A stretch of DNA of 64,000 nt, taken from the NCBI RefSeq assembly GCF_023546765.1, contig NZ_CP097484.1, positions 1,739,501 to 1,803,500 of the forward strand, read 5' to 3'. The notes under the pieces are model-generated. The model ran no database searches and was not told the DNA's origin. It saw only the letters and a list, made by a program, of their open reading frames with translations. Position 1 is the first letter of the stretch, and the number at the start of each line of letters is the position of its first letter. The DNA is from Methylobacterium tardum (GTDB lineage: Bacteria > Pseudomonadota > Alphaproteobacteria > Rhizobiales > Beijerinckiaceae). Below are positions 40,718-50,033 of the stretch, piece by piece. A program made the position numbers and the translations under genes.

Positions 40718-40932
40718 CGGCGGCCCTGGTGAGCCCGGCCGCGCAGGCCTGCGCCTTCGTGCTCGGCTGCGCGGTGATTCATGCCGCCCGCGCGCATGCC
40801 GCAATCCTCACGCGGCTGCTCGCCGCGGTGGCGATCGCGGCAGCCGTGCTGGTTCTGCTCGCGGCGTCCCTGGATTACGCGCCGGGGCCGGACGAGACCT
40901 TCGGCGAGGTCTCGGTCTACGCGGCCTCGTGA
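40714..40932 (+). CDS. Small two-TM membrane protein
   Basis: 72 aa from GTG 40714, overlapping the stop of a short upstream ORF. Hydrophobic helices ACAFVLGCAVIHAARAHAA and LLAAVAIAAAVLVLLAASL, then an acidic tail. No family known. A longer ORF upstream in the same frame has poor, non-hydrophobic content. Confidence 0.45.
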   Translation: MTAALVSPAAQACAFVLGCAVIHAARAHAAILTRLLAAVAIAAAVLVLLAASLDYAPGPDETFGEVSVYAAS

Positions 40933-40963
40933 GCCGCGAGCCTCAGCCTTCCGGACGGCCGCC

Positions 40964-41272
40964 TCAATTGACCAAGCAGAAGCCCGCTCCGGTCCCGACC
41001 CGGCGTTCCTGGGCGCACCAGGGCTTCGCCGGACCGGGCGGGGTCTTCAGATCGGCGATCCGTGCCGGGCCCGGATCGCCGCCGCGCAGCGTCAGGCTGG
41101 CGACGCTCGCCCGTCCGGCCTCCGGGCTCGCCGGACCTGACGCGACGCCCGGCGTGAGGGTTGACTGCGCCAGATCGGGCGGGCTCAAGGTCGCAAGTCC
41201 GGGCATGTCCTGCGCGGTGGCGGCGCCGCACAGGGCCAGGCAGGCGGCCGGGGCCGCGAGGAACCTGAGCAT
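40964..41272 (-). CDS. Small secreted protein
   Basis: 102 aa with a signal peptide (MLRFLAAPAACLALCGAATA, cleaved A-T-A/Q). The mature part ends in PWCAQERRVGTGAGFCLVN with two Cys that may pair. Family unknown. The longer minus-strand ORF upstream is the antisense of carbonic anhydrase, so ATG 41272 is used. Lies downstream of the carbonic anhydrase gene on the same strand. Confidence 0.6.
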   Translation of the reverse strand: MLRFLAAPAACLALCGAATAQDMPGLATLSPPDLAQSTLTPGVASGPASPEAGRASVASLTLRGGDPGPARIADLKTPPGPAKPWCAQERRVGTGAGFCLVN

Positions 41273-41405
41273 CGGCGAAGCTCCTGCCGAAATTGATCCG
41301 CCGAACCAGGCCCGCGCGGCGGACCGGTCGACGGGGCGAGTCTGGTGGCCCCGCGTTAAGGGCGCGCAAAGATTCAGGATTAACCGCTCTTGAAGGCCGC
41401 GCCGC

Positions 41406-42083
41406 TCACGCGGCCCGCAGGCGGCTGCCGGCGTGTGACGTCTCGGCCACCGGCATGTCGGCCTCGGCGATCGGCCGGAAGCGGCCGCGCGCGCCGTCAT
41501 AGGCCAGGAGTTCGCCGGTCTCGATCTCGAAGAACCAGCCGTGCAGGCGCAGGGCGCCCTTGGCGAGGGCGGCCGCGACGCTCGGATGGGTGCGCAGGTT
41601 GGCCAGCTGCACCACGACGTTCTCCAGGGCCAGGGCGTGGTGGCGGTCCTTCGCGTCCATTCCCTCGGGATAGGCCTCGCAGACGATCCGCTCGGCGGCG
41701 TCGGCGTGGCGCAGCCAGGCCGCAACGCTCGGCATCCGCTTGAGCAGGTCCCGGTTCATCAGGCCCTTCATGGCGCCGCAATCGGAATGGCCGCAGACGA
41801 CGATGTCGCGCACGCCGAGCGCCACGACGGCGTACTCGATCGCCGAGGAGACGCCGCCGACCACGTCGGAGGCCGGGGGCACGATGTTGCCGGCGTTGCG
41901 GCAGACGAACAGCTCACCGGGACCCGCCTGGGTGATGTGCTCGGGCGCGACGCGGGAATCCGCGCAGGCGATGATCAGCGCGCTCGGGTGCTGACCGTCC
42001 CGCACGAGCTGCCGGTACATCTGGCGCTGGCCGGGGAAGACGCTGCCCTGGAAGGTCGCGATGCCCTGGATGAGGCTGTTCAT
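41406..42083 (-). CDS. Beta-class carbonic anhydrase
   Basis: 225 aa. Hydrates CO2 using a Zn held by Cys40, His99 and Cys102 (IIACADSRVAPEHI and VCGHSDCGAMKGLM). The Asp42-Arg44 dyad is present, so it is the active type. The LFVCRNAGNIVPP strand and the dimer helix (ALENVVVQLANLRTHPSVAA) are standard. Cytoplasmic, no signal peptide. Relevant to bicarbonate supply for carboxylations in a methylotroph. Single gene. Confidence 0.95.
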   Translation of the reverse strand: MNSLIQGIATFQGSVFPGQRQMYRQLVRDGQHPSALIIACADSRVAPEHITQAGPGELFVCRNAGNIVPPASDVVGGVSSAIEYAVVALGVRDIVVCGHSDCGAMKGLMNRDLLKRMPSVAAWLRHADAAERIVCEAYPEGMDAKDRHHALALENVVVQLANLRTHPSVAAALAKGALRLHGWFFEIETGELLAYDGARGRFRPIAEADMPVAETSHAGSRLRAA

Positions 42084-42242
42084 GAAGGAATCCCTGACAC
42101 TGGACGAAACGCGAAGTCGGAGAGAGGCGCGGTGCGCAGCCCGTGCGGTCGGCCGCGCCGCCGGCCGGTCCGGATGTCAGGGGCCGTCGTGCCCGGCCGC
42201 CCGGCTGGAGACCGGGAGCCCCATCCGGGCGGCCGGCGGATC

Positions 42243-42554
42243 TCAGCGGCGGCTTCGGTGGCGCTCGGCGGACCCGGAGGCCCAGTGCGGATCGACCACG
42301 CGGCGGCGCGCGACCAGGGCTCCGGCCCGCTCGTGGACCATCGGGGCGCCGAGGATCTGCCCGGTGCCGAGGCGCTGCGAGTGCAGCGAGCGCGGATCGT
42401 GATGGGGATCGCTGATGTAGGAACTCATATGGCCGCCGCCCGCGGCCTGGCGGCTTCCGCCGCCGCCCTCGCCAGCCTGGGCGGCCAGGGGCAGCGCGCA
42501 TGCGCCGGCCAGGAGAGCAAGGCCGAGGCCCAAACGGTGCCGTGTCTTCGTCAT
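42243..42554 (-). CDS. Small exported protein, unknown
   Basis: 103 aa with a signal peptide (GLGLALLAGACALPLAAQAG). The mature region is His/Ser/Arg-rich (SSYISDPHHDPRSLHSQRLG), basic at the end. Not recognised. Separated by 159 nt from the carbonic anhydrase gene downstream on this strand. Confidence 0.5.
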   Translation of the reverse strand: MTKTRHRLGLGLALLAGACALPLAAQAGEGGGGSRQAAGGGHMSSYISDPHHDPRSLHSQRLGTGQILGAPMVHERAGALVARRRVVDPHWASGSAERHRSRR

Positions 42555-42923
42555 GGCGCTTCCTCACATGTTCGTCTTCTGGTCGGGAACACCCTGCCCC
42601 CGACCGATAGCCAGAACATAATCGTGATCGCGCAGAGCTTATGTGTGGATAGGCACAGTCGATAAGCGTAAAATTTAATCCTTGTCTTCTGATTTACTTG
42701 GTGCGGGCACGCACAACAGGGTCTCGGCAGCATCGGATCAGCGGGATTAAGACCGTCTCGCGAGGCGCGCGGATCACCGGGAGTCCCTCCCCGGGGCGAT
42801 GGCGGCACCGCGGACCGTTTGTGGAGGGCTCTCAAGTCCGGCGGCCACGCACCCGGACCACCCCGGCGGAGACCGCCCTGACGACGTTCGCCGGAACCGT
42901 CCTCAGGCCCCTCCGGCCCGGAT
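42555..42923 (-). promoter_or_regulatory. Intergenic region with an AT-rich core
   Basis: 369 bp. 42608-42700 is notably AT-rich (AAAATTTAATCC, TTATGTGTGG) and probably holds the promoter of the exported protein ending at 42243. A 94-codon ORF here has no gene-like features. Confidence 0.4.
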
Positions 42924-44786
42924 CTACCGCGCCGGGGCCGAACCGGCCTCCGTGCGGGTGGCAGGGGGCAGGGGGCAGACCGCCCGATAGATCAGGCCTG
43001 AGGTCTCGTAGGCGAGGCTGGCGGTGTTCCGGCCCGCGAAACCCCGTTCCAGAAGGCGGCTCCCGAATCCGACCCGCGACGGGGCGACGACCGGAGGGCC
43101 GCCCCGCTCGTGCCAGCTCATCCGCAGAATCCGGGCTTCCGGGCCGGGCTCCAGCGTCCAGGCCAGCGCCGCCCGGCCACCCGGAACCGAGAGGGCGCCG
43201 TGCTTGACCGCGTTGGTGCACAATTCGTGCAGGATCATCGTGAGCGCGAGCGCCCCCTCGGGCGGCAGCCGCAGGTCGGGTCCGTCCAGGGTGATGCGCG
43301 GGGTCGGCGCGCCCGGATGCGCCTGGTCGAGGAAGGGGCGCACGGCCTGATCGGCGATGCCGCGCAGGTCCGCGCTCGCCCAGCTCTCGCGGGTCAGGAT
43401 GTCGTGGGCCCGCGACAGAGCGAGGAGCCGCGCCTCGAAGGCGTCGCGCCCGGCCGCGGCACCGCCGCCGAGATTCTTCAGGCTCTGCGCCGCCATCGAC
43501 TGCACGGTGGCGAGGGTGTTCTTCACTCTGTGGTTGAGTTCATCGACCAGCAGCTGATGGGCATCCGCGCGCCGGGCGAGCTCGTCGGCCGCCGCGCCGA
43601 GGGCGTCGGCGATCATAGCGCCCTCGCGCACGAGGGAGCGGGGGAGGGGCGGCAGCTTCTGATCGCGGCCCAGCGCCCCCGCGGCGGCCGCCAAGTCCCG
43701 CAGAGGCCGGGCGATCAGGCCGGCGAGCAGCCACGCCAGCAGCGCCGAGGCCAAAGCCACGGCGCTGCCCGCACTCAGGATGCTCCAGCGCAGGGCGGCG
43801 ACCGAGGCCAGGGCCCGGTCGGCCGTCTGGCGCACCACCACCTGCCAGCCGAGGCCGGGATAGTCGCGGTAGCCGGCCGTGGATGCCCGCGCGCTGAGAT
43901 ACGCGGCAGGGCCGTCCGGCCAGCGCCCGACCCGGCTCGTGCCGTGCGGATCGAGGGACTGGCTGCCGGTCAGCACGGCCGGGGGCAGGGCCCCGCCCTG
44001 CAGGGCGGGTGGCCCGAGGAGCACGGTTCCGTCATGGCCGAGGATCAGGATCTCGGCGCCCTGGCGGTGGCCCCGCAGCGAGCCTTCGAGGATGCGCGCC
44101 ATGTCGCGCGCCCAGGTCCAGTCGAGATGGGCGGCCAGCACCCCGAGGACGCGCCCGTCCGCGGCCCGGACCGGGGCCGCGACGTCGAGGAGGCGAAGCG
44201 GTTCCCGGGCGGTGGCGCCCCCGCTCGCCGCGTCCGGGGTCAGCAGCGCCTGCAGGAGCTTGGCGGGGTGCACGTCGCCCACGAAAGGCCGCTCGCGGCC
44301 GGCCCGGAAATAATCGCGGCCCGAGACGTCGGCCCCCTCCAGGGCGCCGGTGCTGGTCACCGCGACCCGGCCGTCCGGGTCGATCAGCCCGATGATCGAG
44401 TAGGCCGGGTAGGTCGCCTGGAGCCGCTCCATCAGGGCGCGCTTGGCGTCCGCCCTCACCCCGGGATCGCGCAGGCTGTCCGAGGCGGCGGCGATCTGGA
44501 TGTCGCGCCAGCGCTCGAACATGCCGAGGTCGAGGCCGCGCGCCATCTGGCCGGCGATCTCGGCGAGCTGGCCGCCGACCTCCGCCTCGAGCCGGCGGCT
44601 CGCCTCGCGGCTGACCAGGGCGGCGAGCGCCAGGGTTGCCAGGAAGCCGATCGCGCCGAAACTCACCGCCAGCACGACACGCAGCCGCGGCGCCCCGCGG
44701 CGCGGCGCGGTCCGACCGATAGGAGCTGCCGGAGACGTCGCCGCACGCGCCGCTGCAGGCAATTCCGATTGCGCGCCCGCCTGCAT
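42924..44786 (-). CDS. HWE sensor histidine kinase with Cache-type sensor
   Basis: 620 aa from ATG 44786 (GGGGGCGG before it). TM1 VVLAVSFGAIGFLATLALAA. A long periplasmic dCache-like region has YSIIGLIDPDGRVAVTSTG and RDYFRAGRERPFVGDVHPAK. TM2 is near SILSAGSAVALASALLAWLL, then HAMP. The kinase core has LLVDELNHRVKNTLATVQSM (phospho-His), LHELCTNAVKHGALS (N box) and the W-x-E-R-G-G signature (MSWHERGGPPV) of HWE kinases. It may feed the general stress response as in other alphaproteobacteria; ligand unknown. No response regulator adjacent. Confidence 0.9.
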   Translation of the reverse strand: MQAGAQSELPAAARAATSPAAPIGRTAPRRGAPRLRVVLAVSFGAIGFLATLALAALVSREASRRLEAEVGGQLAEIAGQMARGLDLGMFERWRDIQIAAASDSLRDPGVRADAKRALMERLQATYPAYSIIGLIDPDGRVAVTSTGALEGADVSGRDYFRAGRERPFVGDVHPAKLLQALLTPDAASGGATAREPLRLLDVAAPVRAADGRVLGVLAAHLDWTWARDMARILEGSLRGHRQGAEILILGHDGTVLLGPPALQGGALPPAVLTGSQSLDPHGTSRVGRWPDGPAAYLSARASTAGYRDYPGLGWQVVVRQTADRALASVAALRWSILSAGSAVALASALLAWLLAGLIARPLRDLAAAAGALGRDQKLPPLPRSLVREGAMIADALGAAADELARRADAHQLLVDELNHRVKNTLATVQSMAAQSLKNLGGGAAAGRDAFEARLLALSRAHDILTRESWASADLRGIADQAVRPFLDQAHPGAPTPRITLDGPDLRLPPEGALALTMILHELCTNAVKHGALSVPGGRAALAWTLEPGPEARILRMSWHERGGPPVVAPSRVGFGSRLLERGFAGRNTASLAYETSGLIYRAVCPLPPATRTEAGSAPAR

Positions 44787-45023
44787 CCGCCCCCCGGACT
44801 CGGTCCGCTCCCGGAGATCGCGCCCGCCTCCGGAGATCGCGCCCACCAAGCCTGCTCAGGAGACGTTCAGAGCACGCGCCGGAAGGGTCAGCAAGACAGG
44901 TTCGGCTCCCGGCGATGCACTATTACTATCGAGAGTTGCAAATATGCAGCCGGCGATGTCAGTCTCGCCCTTGGGCCGCCACGCCTTTGGATCCCCATCG
45001 AGCTCCGGCCGGGCCCGTCCCGG

Positions 45024-45889
45024 TCACGCCCCCAGCAGGGCGTGGGCCGCCCGGACCAGGATCCCGTCCGGCCGGCGCAGGGCGTCGAGCACCGAGAAAT
45101 GCTCGGCGCCGGGCACCGGCAGAAGGGGGCCGGGGGCGTGAGCCGCCGCCCGCAGGGCGTGCAGGTTGCGGGCGTCATGCACCAGGGCCGGCAGCTCGCG
45201 GGTGCCGTAGGCGATGCACAGGGGCTTGCCGACTGCCGGCAGGCGCAGGGGCGAGAGCGCCGCGATCTCGGCATCCGTGAGGCCGAGCTTGGCATCGAGA
45301 TATGTCTGGCGGATCGGCGCGAGGTCGTAGACGCCCGAGATCGCGAGTCCCGCGGCGACCGCCGGATGGGCGAGTTGCATCGCGGTGAGCAATCCGCCCG
45401 CCGACCAGCCCGACAGGATCAGGGGACCGCGGATCCCGTGCGCGGCGCCGTTCGCGGCCAGCCAGTCGAGGGCCGCGCCGGTCTCGGCCACGATCCGGGT
45501 GAGGCTCGCCTCCGGGGCCAGGGTGTAGCCGACCATCGCCACCGACCAGCCGGCGGCGTTCGGACCTTCCGCGAAGCAGGCGAACAGCTCCCGGGCGCCC
45601 CGCTGCCAGTAGCCGCCATGGAGGAAGACCAGCAGGGCGCCGCTCCGTCCCGCGCGGGGTAGAGGTCGAGGGCGTTGCGGGCGCCTGGGCCGTAGGTGAT
45701 GTCGAGGCCGGCCGGATGGGCGGCCCGGTAGGCCGCCGAGGCTTCGTCCCGCGCTTCCACCTGCCGCGCGCTGTCGGCCACCGCCCGGGTGTTGTCGTAG
45801 CAGGCGTCCCGCCCGGCCTGGTCGAGGTCGGCCCAGCGGCGGCGCGGATCCGCGGGGGTCGGGTCGTCCAGGCGGAAATCCAGAACCAT
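45024..45889 (-). pseudogene. Alpha/beta hydrolase (arylformamidase-like), one-base frameshift
   Basis: The N-terminal frame from ATG 45889 gives residues up to ALDLYPARDGAAP. The remainder is one frame over: LVFLHGGYWQRGAR (oxyanion HGGYW), LILSGWSAGGLLTAMQ with the Ser nucleophile, and GAEHFSVLDAL with the His. The span is 866 nt; one extra C in the CCC run at about 45635 gives 288 aa, normal for the family. Resembles kynurenine formamidase-like esterases (HGGYW, GxSAGG). Natural substrate unknown. A single-base sequencing loss is likelier than decay. Confidence 0.82.
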
Positions 45890-45955
45890 CGTGGGTTGTC
45901 TCCGGCGCCCCATCCGCCGCACCATGGCAGGGTGCCGGGCCGGGGTCGAGGCGGA

Positions 45956-46456
45956 TCAGGGCTCCGGGCCGCCCGCGCCCCGAGCCTGCCCGTTCGGACC
46001 TCGCACATTCGGATCTCGTACATCCAAATCTTCCGCGCCGATCGCCCGCAGGGCGGCGCGGGCCACCGCCACGTCCTGGTCGCTGGTTCCCGAGCCGACG
46101 CCGATGCCGCCCAGGCAGGCGCCGTCGATCAGGATCGGCAGGCCGCCCGGGAGGTTGGTGAGCCGTCCGCGGGAGGCGAGGGCCACGGTCACGGCAAGAT
46201 CGGCGGGCAGACGGCCAGTGGGCACGCCGTTGGAGGCGGCGGTCACCGCCTTGGCCAGCGCGCTCTCGCGGGACAGGAGCTTGGCGCCGTCCATGCGCAG
46301 GAAGGCCAGCAGGTTGCCGCCCTGGTCCACCACAGCCACGTTCTCCGGCACCCCGATCGCCTCCGCGTGGGCGACGGCCGCCTGCAGGGCGGCCAGCGCG
46401 GCCGCATGGGTGAGTTGCGGGACGCGGCGGGTGGCGGCGGCAGGGCTGTCGGTCAT
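45956..46456 (-). CDS. GlcG/HbpS-family heme-binding-like protein
   Basis: 166 aa PF03928 domain: LTHAAALAALQAAVAHAEAI, VAVVDQGGNLLAFLRMDGAK, SRESALAKAVTAASNGVPTG, GGLPILIDGACLGGIGVGSG and SDQDVAVARAAL. Such proteins bind heme or cobalamin-like ligands or act as accessory subunits. No signal peptide. 66 nt upstream of the alpha/beta hydrolase on the same strand, so possibly one operon. Confidence 0.88.
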   Translation of the reverse strand: MTDSPAAATRRVPQLTHAAALAALQAAVAHAEAIGVPENVAVVDQGGNLLAFLRMDGAKLLSRESALAKAVTAASNGVPTGRLPADLAVTVALASRGRLTNLPGGLPILIDGACLGGIGVGSGTSDQDVAVARAALRAIGAEDLDVRDPNVRGPNGQARGAGGPEP

Positions 46457-46528
46457 GGCGTGATCATCGGGCGATCATGAAGCGGGCCGCACGGGGGATC
46501 CGGGCACGGCCCGGGCCATCCCGGCGGC

Positions 46529-46843
46529 TCAGAATCCGGGCCCGGCGCCAGGGATCGTGCCGCCGTAGCCCCAGCCCGTGAAGGGTGGGGCGGCGACCCG
46601 CTCCCGGGTGGCCGGTGCGAAGACCAGGGCGAGCGGCCGGGTTTCCTGCCAGCTCTCCCGCCAGCCCCGGAGCCGGTCGCGCGCGGCCATGCGGGCCAGG
46701 GTCCGGTCCATGTCGGAGCCGGAGGCCGGCCCGGGGTGGCGGCCGGGATGCGGGCGCGCGACGGCCGGGCCGCTCGCCAGCATCGCGACGGCGAGGATCG
46801 CGGCGGTGACCATCGCGGAGATCGTGTTCGGGCCGGCGCGCAT
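46529..46843 (-). CDS. Hypothetical exported protein
   Basis: 104 aa from ATG 46843, with signal peptide (AMVTAAILAVAMLASGPAVA, R-P follows). The mature part is His/Pro/Arg-rich (RPHPGRHPGPASGSDMDRTL), then GWRESWQETRPLALVFAPA. Unrecognised. A longer ORF would add ten codons without ribosome-site support. Confidence 0.5.
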   Translation of the reverse strand: MRAGPNTISAMVTAAILAVAMLASGPAVARPHPGRHPGPASGSDMDRTLARMAARDRLRGWRESWQETRPLALVFAPATRERVAAPPFTGWGYGGTIPGAGPGF

Positions 46844-47024
46844 GGTTCGGGCTCGCGGGGACGGGGCTGTCACCGGCAGCTACGCGGCGGCGGCCGCTCC
46901 GGTTCCGGGACCTGCGCTTTTCGGGGCCCGGCGGGCAGCCAGGGCGTTTCCCGGCATCCCCGGATCGTCGAAAACCCCGTAGAAGCCGCAGGCTTTCCCC
47001 GAGACGATTCGCGCGCGAGCAACC

Positions 47025-48239
47025 ATGTCAGAGCCCGGACCGACGAAGCCCGAACGGAACGCCGCGCCCCCGCCCTCCGATGCGCCCGATCCGGTGGCGC
47101 TGCTGGAGAGGCTCGTCGCCTTCGACACGGTGAGCGCCCGCTCGAACCTGCCGCTGATCGACTGGGTGGAGGCCTATTGCCGCCGCCACGGCGCCGCGGT
47201 GGAGCGCGTCGCCGACCCGACCGGGCTCAAGGCGGCGCTCCTCGTCAGCGTCGGCCCGTTCGCGAGCCGACCCGGCTACGTGCTCTCCGGCCACAGCGAC
47301 GTGGTGCCGGCCGAGGGCCAGCCCTGGTCGTCGGACCCGTTCATCCTGCGGGAGGCCGAGGGCCGGCTTTACGGGCGCGGCACCTCCGACATGAAGGGGT
47401 TCCTGGCGGTCTGCCTCGCGCTCCTGCCCGAGATGGTGGCGGCGGAGCTCGCCACCCCGATCCACCTCGCGATCTCGTACGACGAGGAAGTGGGCTGTCT
47501 CGGGGTGCGGCCGCTGATCGACCGGATGCTGGCCTGCATGCCCCGCCCGCTGGGCTGCTTCGTGGGCGAGCCCACCGGGATGGAGGTGGTGGTCGGCCAC
47601 AAGGGCAAGTCGGCCGCCCGCCTCACCTTCCGGGGCAGGGCCAGCCATTCGGCCCTGGCGCCCCAGGGCGTCAACGCGGTGGAATATGCCGCCCGCTTCA
47701 TCGAGCATGTCCGCCTGTCCGCGGAGGCGCTCGCCCGGGACGGCGCCCGCGACCCGCTCTACGACGTGCCCCACACCACCGGCCTGTCGAGCGTGGTCCA
47801 GGGCGGCACGGCCCTCAACATCGTCCCCGATAGCTGCAGCGTCGCGTTCGAGTACCGGGCGATCGGCGCGGACGATGCCGGGGCGCTGGCGGCCGCGGCC
47901 ATCGCCTACGCCACCGACACCCTGGTGCCGCTGATGCGGGCGGTCGACGCGGCGTGCGGCGTGACGGTCGAGCCGCTGATCGACTATCCGGGCCTCGACA
48001 CCGACCCGGAGGCGCCGATCGTGACCCTGGCCAAGCGGCTCGCCGGCCGGAACGGCCACGCCAAGGTCTCGTACGGCACCGAGGGCGGGCTGTTCGAGCG
48101 GCTCGGCGGCGTGCCCGCCGTGGTGATCGGCCCCGGCTCCATCGCCCGCGCCCACAAGGCCGACGAGTACGTGACCCGGGACGAACTGGACGCCTGCGCG
48201 GGCTTCGTGCGGCGGCTGATCCGGGATTGCCGGGGCTGA
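47025..48239 (+). CDS. argE: Acetylornithine deacetylase
   Basis: 404 aa M20-family peptidase-fold enzyme that releases ornithine from N-acetylornithine in arginine synthesis. Two Zn ligands and base motifs in order: VLSGHSDVVPAEGQPWSSDP, YGRGTSDMKGFLAVCLALLP, IHLAISYDEEVGCLGVRPLI, FVGEPTGMEVVVGHKGKSAA, the dimer domain ASHSALAPQGVNAVEYAA, and VIGPGSIARAHKADEYV. Nothing else of the arg pathway is adjacent; some Hyphomicrobiales keep argE alone. Confidence 0.92.
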   Translation: MSEPGPTKPERNAAPPPSDAPDPVALLERLVAFDTVSARSNLPLIDWVEAYCRRHGAAVERVADPTGLKAALLVSVGPFASRPGYVLSGHSDVVPAEGQPWSSDPFILREAEGRLYGRGTSDMKGFLAVCLALLPEMVAAELATPIHLAISYDEEVGCLGVRPLIDRMLACMPRPLGCFVGEPTGMEVVVGHKGKSAARLTFRGRASHSALAPQGVNAVEYAARFIEHVRLSAEALARDGARDPLYDVPHTTGLSSVVQGGTALNIVPDSCSVAFEYRAIGADDAGALAAAAIAYATDTLVPLMRAVDAACGVTVEPLIDYPGLDTDPEAPIVTLAKRLAGRNGHAKVSYGTEGGLFERLGGVPAVVIGPGSIARAHKADEYVTRDELDACAGFVRRLIRDCRG

Positions 48240-48336
48240 GGCGCGCCGCCGGGCGGGGGCGGGGAAGAAACCTTTGCGCCGCTCGCGGCTTGGATCAGCG
48301 GCCCGAAGCGGGCCGGATCGGGAGTCGTCTCAGCGC

Positions 48337-48810
48337 ATGGCCAGCCTCAGCGTCGCGATCGCGTTCGGCACCCGCCTGCTCCTGGTTCTGCTGTTCCTGC
48401 CGTTCAGCGCGCTCGACAAGATCCTGAACTTCAAGGGCGCGGTCGGCCAGGCGCGGCAGGCCGTGCACGCCACGGCGCCCGCCACGGCGCTGATCCTGAT
48501 CGGGCTCTGCGTGGAGATCGGGATGTCGCTCTGCATCCTGACCGGGACCGCCGACCGGGCGGCGGCCTTCGTGATGGCCGGCTATTGCGGGGTCACGGCG
48601 CTCCTGTGGAAGCAGTTCTGGGTGCCGGGCGACTTCCGGACCGGCGGCAAGGGCCGCGAGCTGTTCTGGGATTTCCTCAAGAACTTCGCGCTCGCGGGCG
48701 GCTTCCTGCTCATAACCTTCGGCACGGGCGCCGGGACGGTGGAGAGCTTCTTCGCCGACCCGCTCGGCTCCACGCACCCCTACGCGACCGCCGACCGGGC
48801 CCGGCCGTAG
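48337..48810 (+). CDS. DoxX-family membrane protein
   Basis: 157 aa from ATG 48337 (GGGAG upstream). Four TM helices: SVAIAFGTRLLLVLLFLPF, ALILIGLCVEIGMSLCILT, AAFVMAGYCGVTALLWKQF and NFALAGGFLLITFGTGAG. An LDKILNFKG segment follows helix 1. DoxX-like subunits are linked to thiosulfate oxidation or redox stress, but there is no such partner here. 97 nt after argE. Confidence 0.8.
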   Translation: MASLSVAIAFGTRLLLVLLFLPFSALDKILNFKGAVGQARQAVHATAPATALILIGLCVEIGMSLCILTGTADRAAAFVMAGYCGVTALLWKQFWVPGDFRTGGKGRELFWDFLKNFALAGGFLLITFGTGAGTVESFFADPLGSTHPYATADRARP

Positions 48811-48831
48811 CCGGTCCCGCGGGCGGGATCC

Positions 48832-49437
48832 TCAGCCCTTCGGCACGGTGGCTTCCATCGACGGCCGGCGCGCGAATTCCGCGTACCACGCGGCGATGGC
48901 CGGACGACCCTCGCGCCACCCGAGGTCGGGGAAGCGCAGATCGAGGTATCCGACGGCGCAGGCCAACGCGACGGTGCCGATATCCAGCGGCGGCATCCCG
49001 GCGACCAGGGTCTCGAACCGGTCCAGCGCCGACCGGATCTTGCCGATCTGGCCGGCCTCCCAGGCGTCCCAGCGCTGCGGTTCCGGGCGCAGCACGCGCT
49101 CGTAGCGGGTCAGCAGCGCCGCATCGAGCAGGCCGTCGGCGAGCGCCTGCCGGGTCAGCGCGTCCCAGCGGGCGGCGCCCTCGGGGAACAGGCGCGGCCC
49201 GGCCGAGAGACCGTCGAGATACTCGCAGATCACCCGGCTGTCGTAGAGGGCGGTGCCGTCCTCCAGCACCAGGGCCGGGATCTTGCCAAGAGGGTTGTGG
49301 GCGGCGACCTCCGCGGAGGGGCCGGTCGGCGAGGCCCCCGCGACGGTGACGTCGATCCGGTCGATCAGTCCCGCCTCGTGGGCGAGGACCAGCACCTTGC
49401 GGGCATAGGGCGAGGCGGGGGAGTAGAGGAGCTTCAT
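48832..49437 (-). CDS. Glutathione S-transferase
   Basis: 201 aa. The thioredoxin-like N-domain starts MKLLYSPASPYARKVLVLAH, with the catalytic S-x-x-A-R (Ser/Cys-type) site in a GST of the YfcF/YibF kind. KIPALVLEDGTALYDSRVIC (cis-Pro, E/DS motif) follows, then an all-helix C-domain with LDIGTVALACAVGYLDLRF. Conjugates glutathione to electrophiles; substrate unknown. Start ATG 49437. Convergent with the DoxX gene. Confidence 0.92.
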   Translation of the reverse strand: MKLLYSPASPYARKVLVLAHEAGLIDRIDVTVAGASPTGPSAEVAAHNPLGKIPALVLEDGTALYDSRVICEYLDGLSAGPRLFPEGAARWDALTRQALADGLLDAALLTRYERVLRPEPQRWDAWEAGQIGKIRSALDRFETLVAGMPPLDIGTVALACAVGYLDLRFPDLGWREGRPAIAAWYAEFARRPSMEATVPKG

Positions 49438-49535
49438 CGGACCGTCCCGGTTGGTCTTGGCGCCGTGATCGTGGCGCCGGGACCTTGCACCGATGCCGCG
49501 CGGAATCCAGTCCCCGCCGAGCCCCCTTCCGGCAC

Positions 49536-49781
49536 TCAGGCCTTCCGGGTCACTCCGAAGCCGGCACGGACCGCCCGGGCCCGGCCCAGGCGTCGCGCCC
49601 GCACCCGATCGCGCCAGGCCAGGATGGCGCTCGCCACCCGATCGAGGGCGAGCATGCACAGGCTGCCGACGATCGCCAGCACGCAGGCGGCCCCGATCAG
49701 CACGCCCCAGATCCCGGGAGCCGGGATGATCATCAGGCACAGCAGGCCGAAGACGGCCGCGCCGGGTATCCACTTCGCCAT
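49536..49781 (-). CDS. Small membrane protein
   Basis: 81 aa from ATG 49781. Helices WIPGAAVFGLLCLMIIPAPG and WGVLIGAACVLAIVGSLCML, then a strongly basic tail (RDRVRARRLGRARAVRAGFG). No family. A TTG five codons upstream is an alternative start. 98 nt upstream of the GST gene on its strand. Confidence 0.5.
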   Translation of the reverse strand: MAKWIPGAAVFGLLCLMIIPAPGIWGVLIGAACVLAIVGSLCMLALDRVASAILAWRDRVRARRLGRARAVRAGFGVTRKA

Positions 49782-50033
49782 CGTGCCGCCTGCCAAATCT
49801 GAAGGTGCTGTCGTGTCGACAGAAGCTGACCCGAGACCCTTAAGAAGTTGGCGCGGCTGAAGCGATCGTGCTGAGATTTGTTATCGTGGTAGATCAATCA
49901 GTTGATCGAGGTTTATAGAGGGTAAATACAGATCCTGTATTGACTTGGAGTGCCTGATTTTGCGTCACAGGCGGGAGCGACCGGATCGGGCCGGGCGCGC
50001 ATCCGACGCGGCGGCTCCGACCTCCGACCCGCG

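Noticed and set aside
42551..42835. 94-codon ORF upstream of the small exported protein
   Set aside because: No gene-like codon use; covers the likely promoter.
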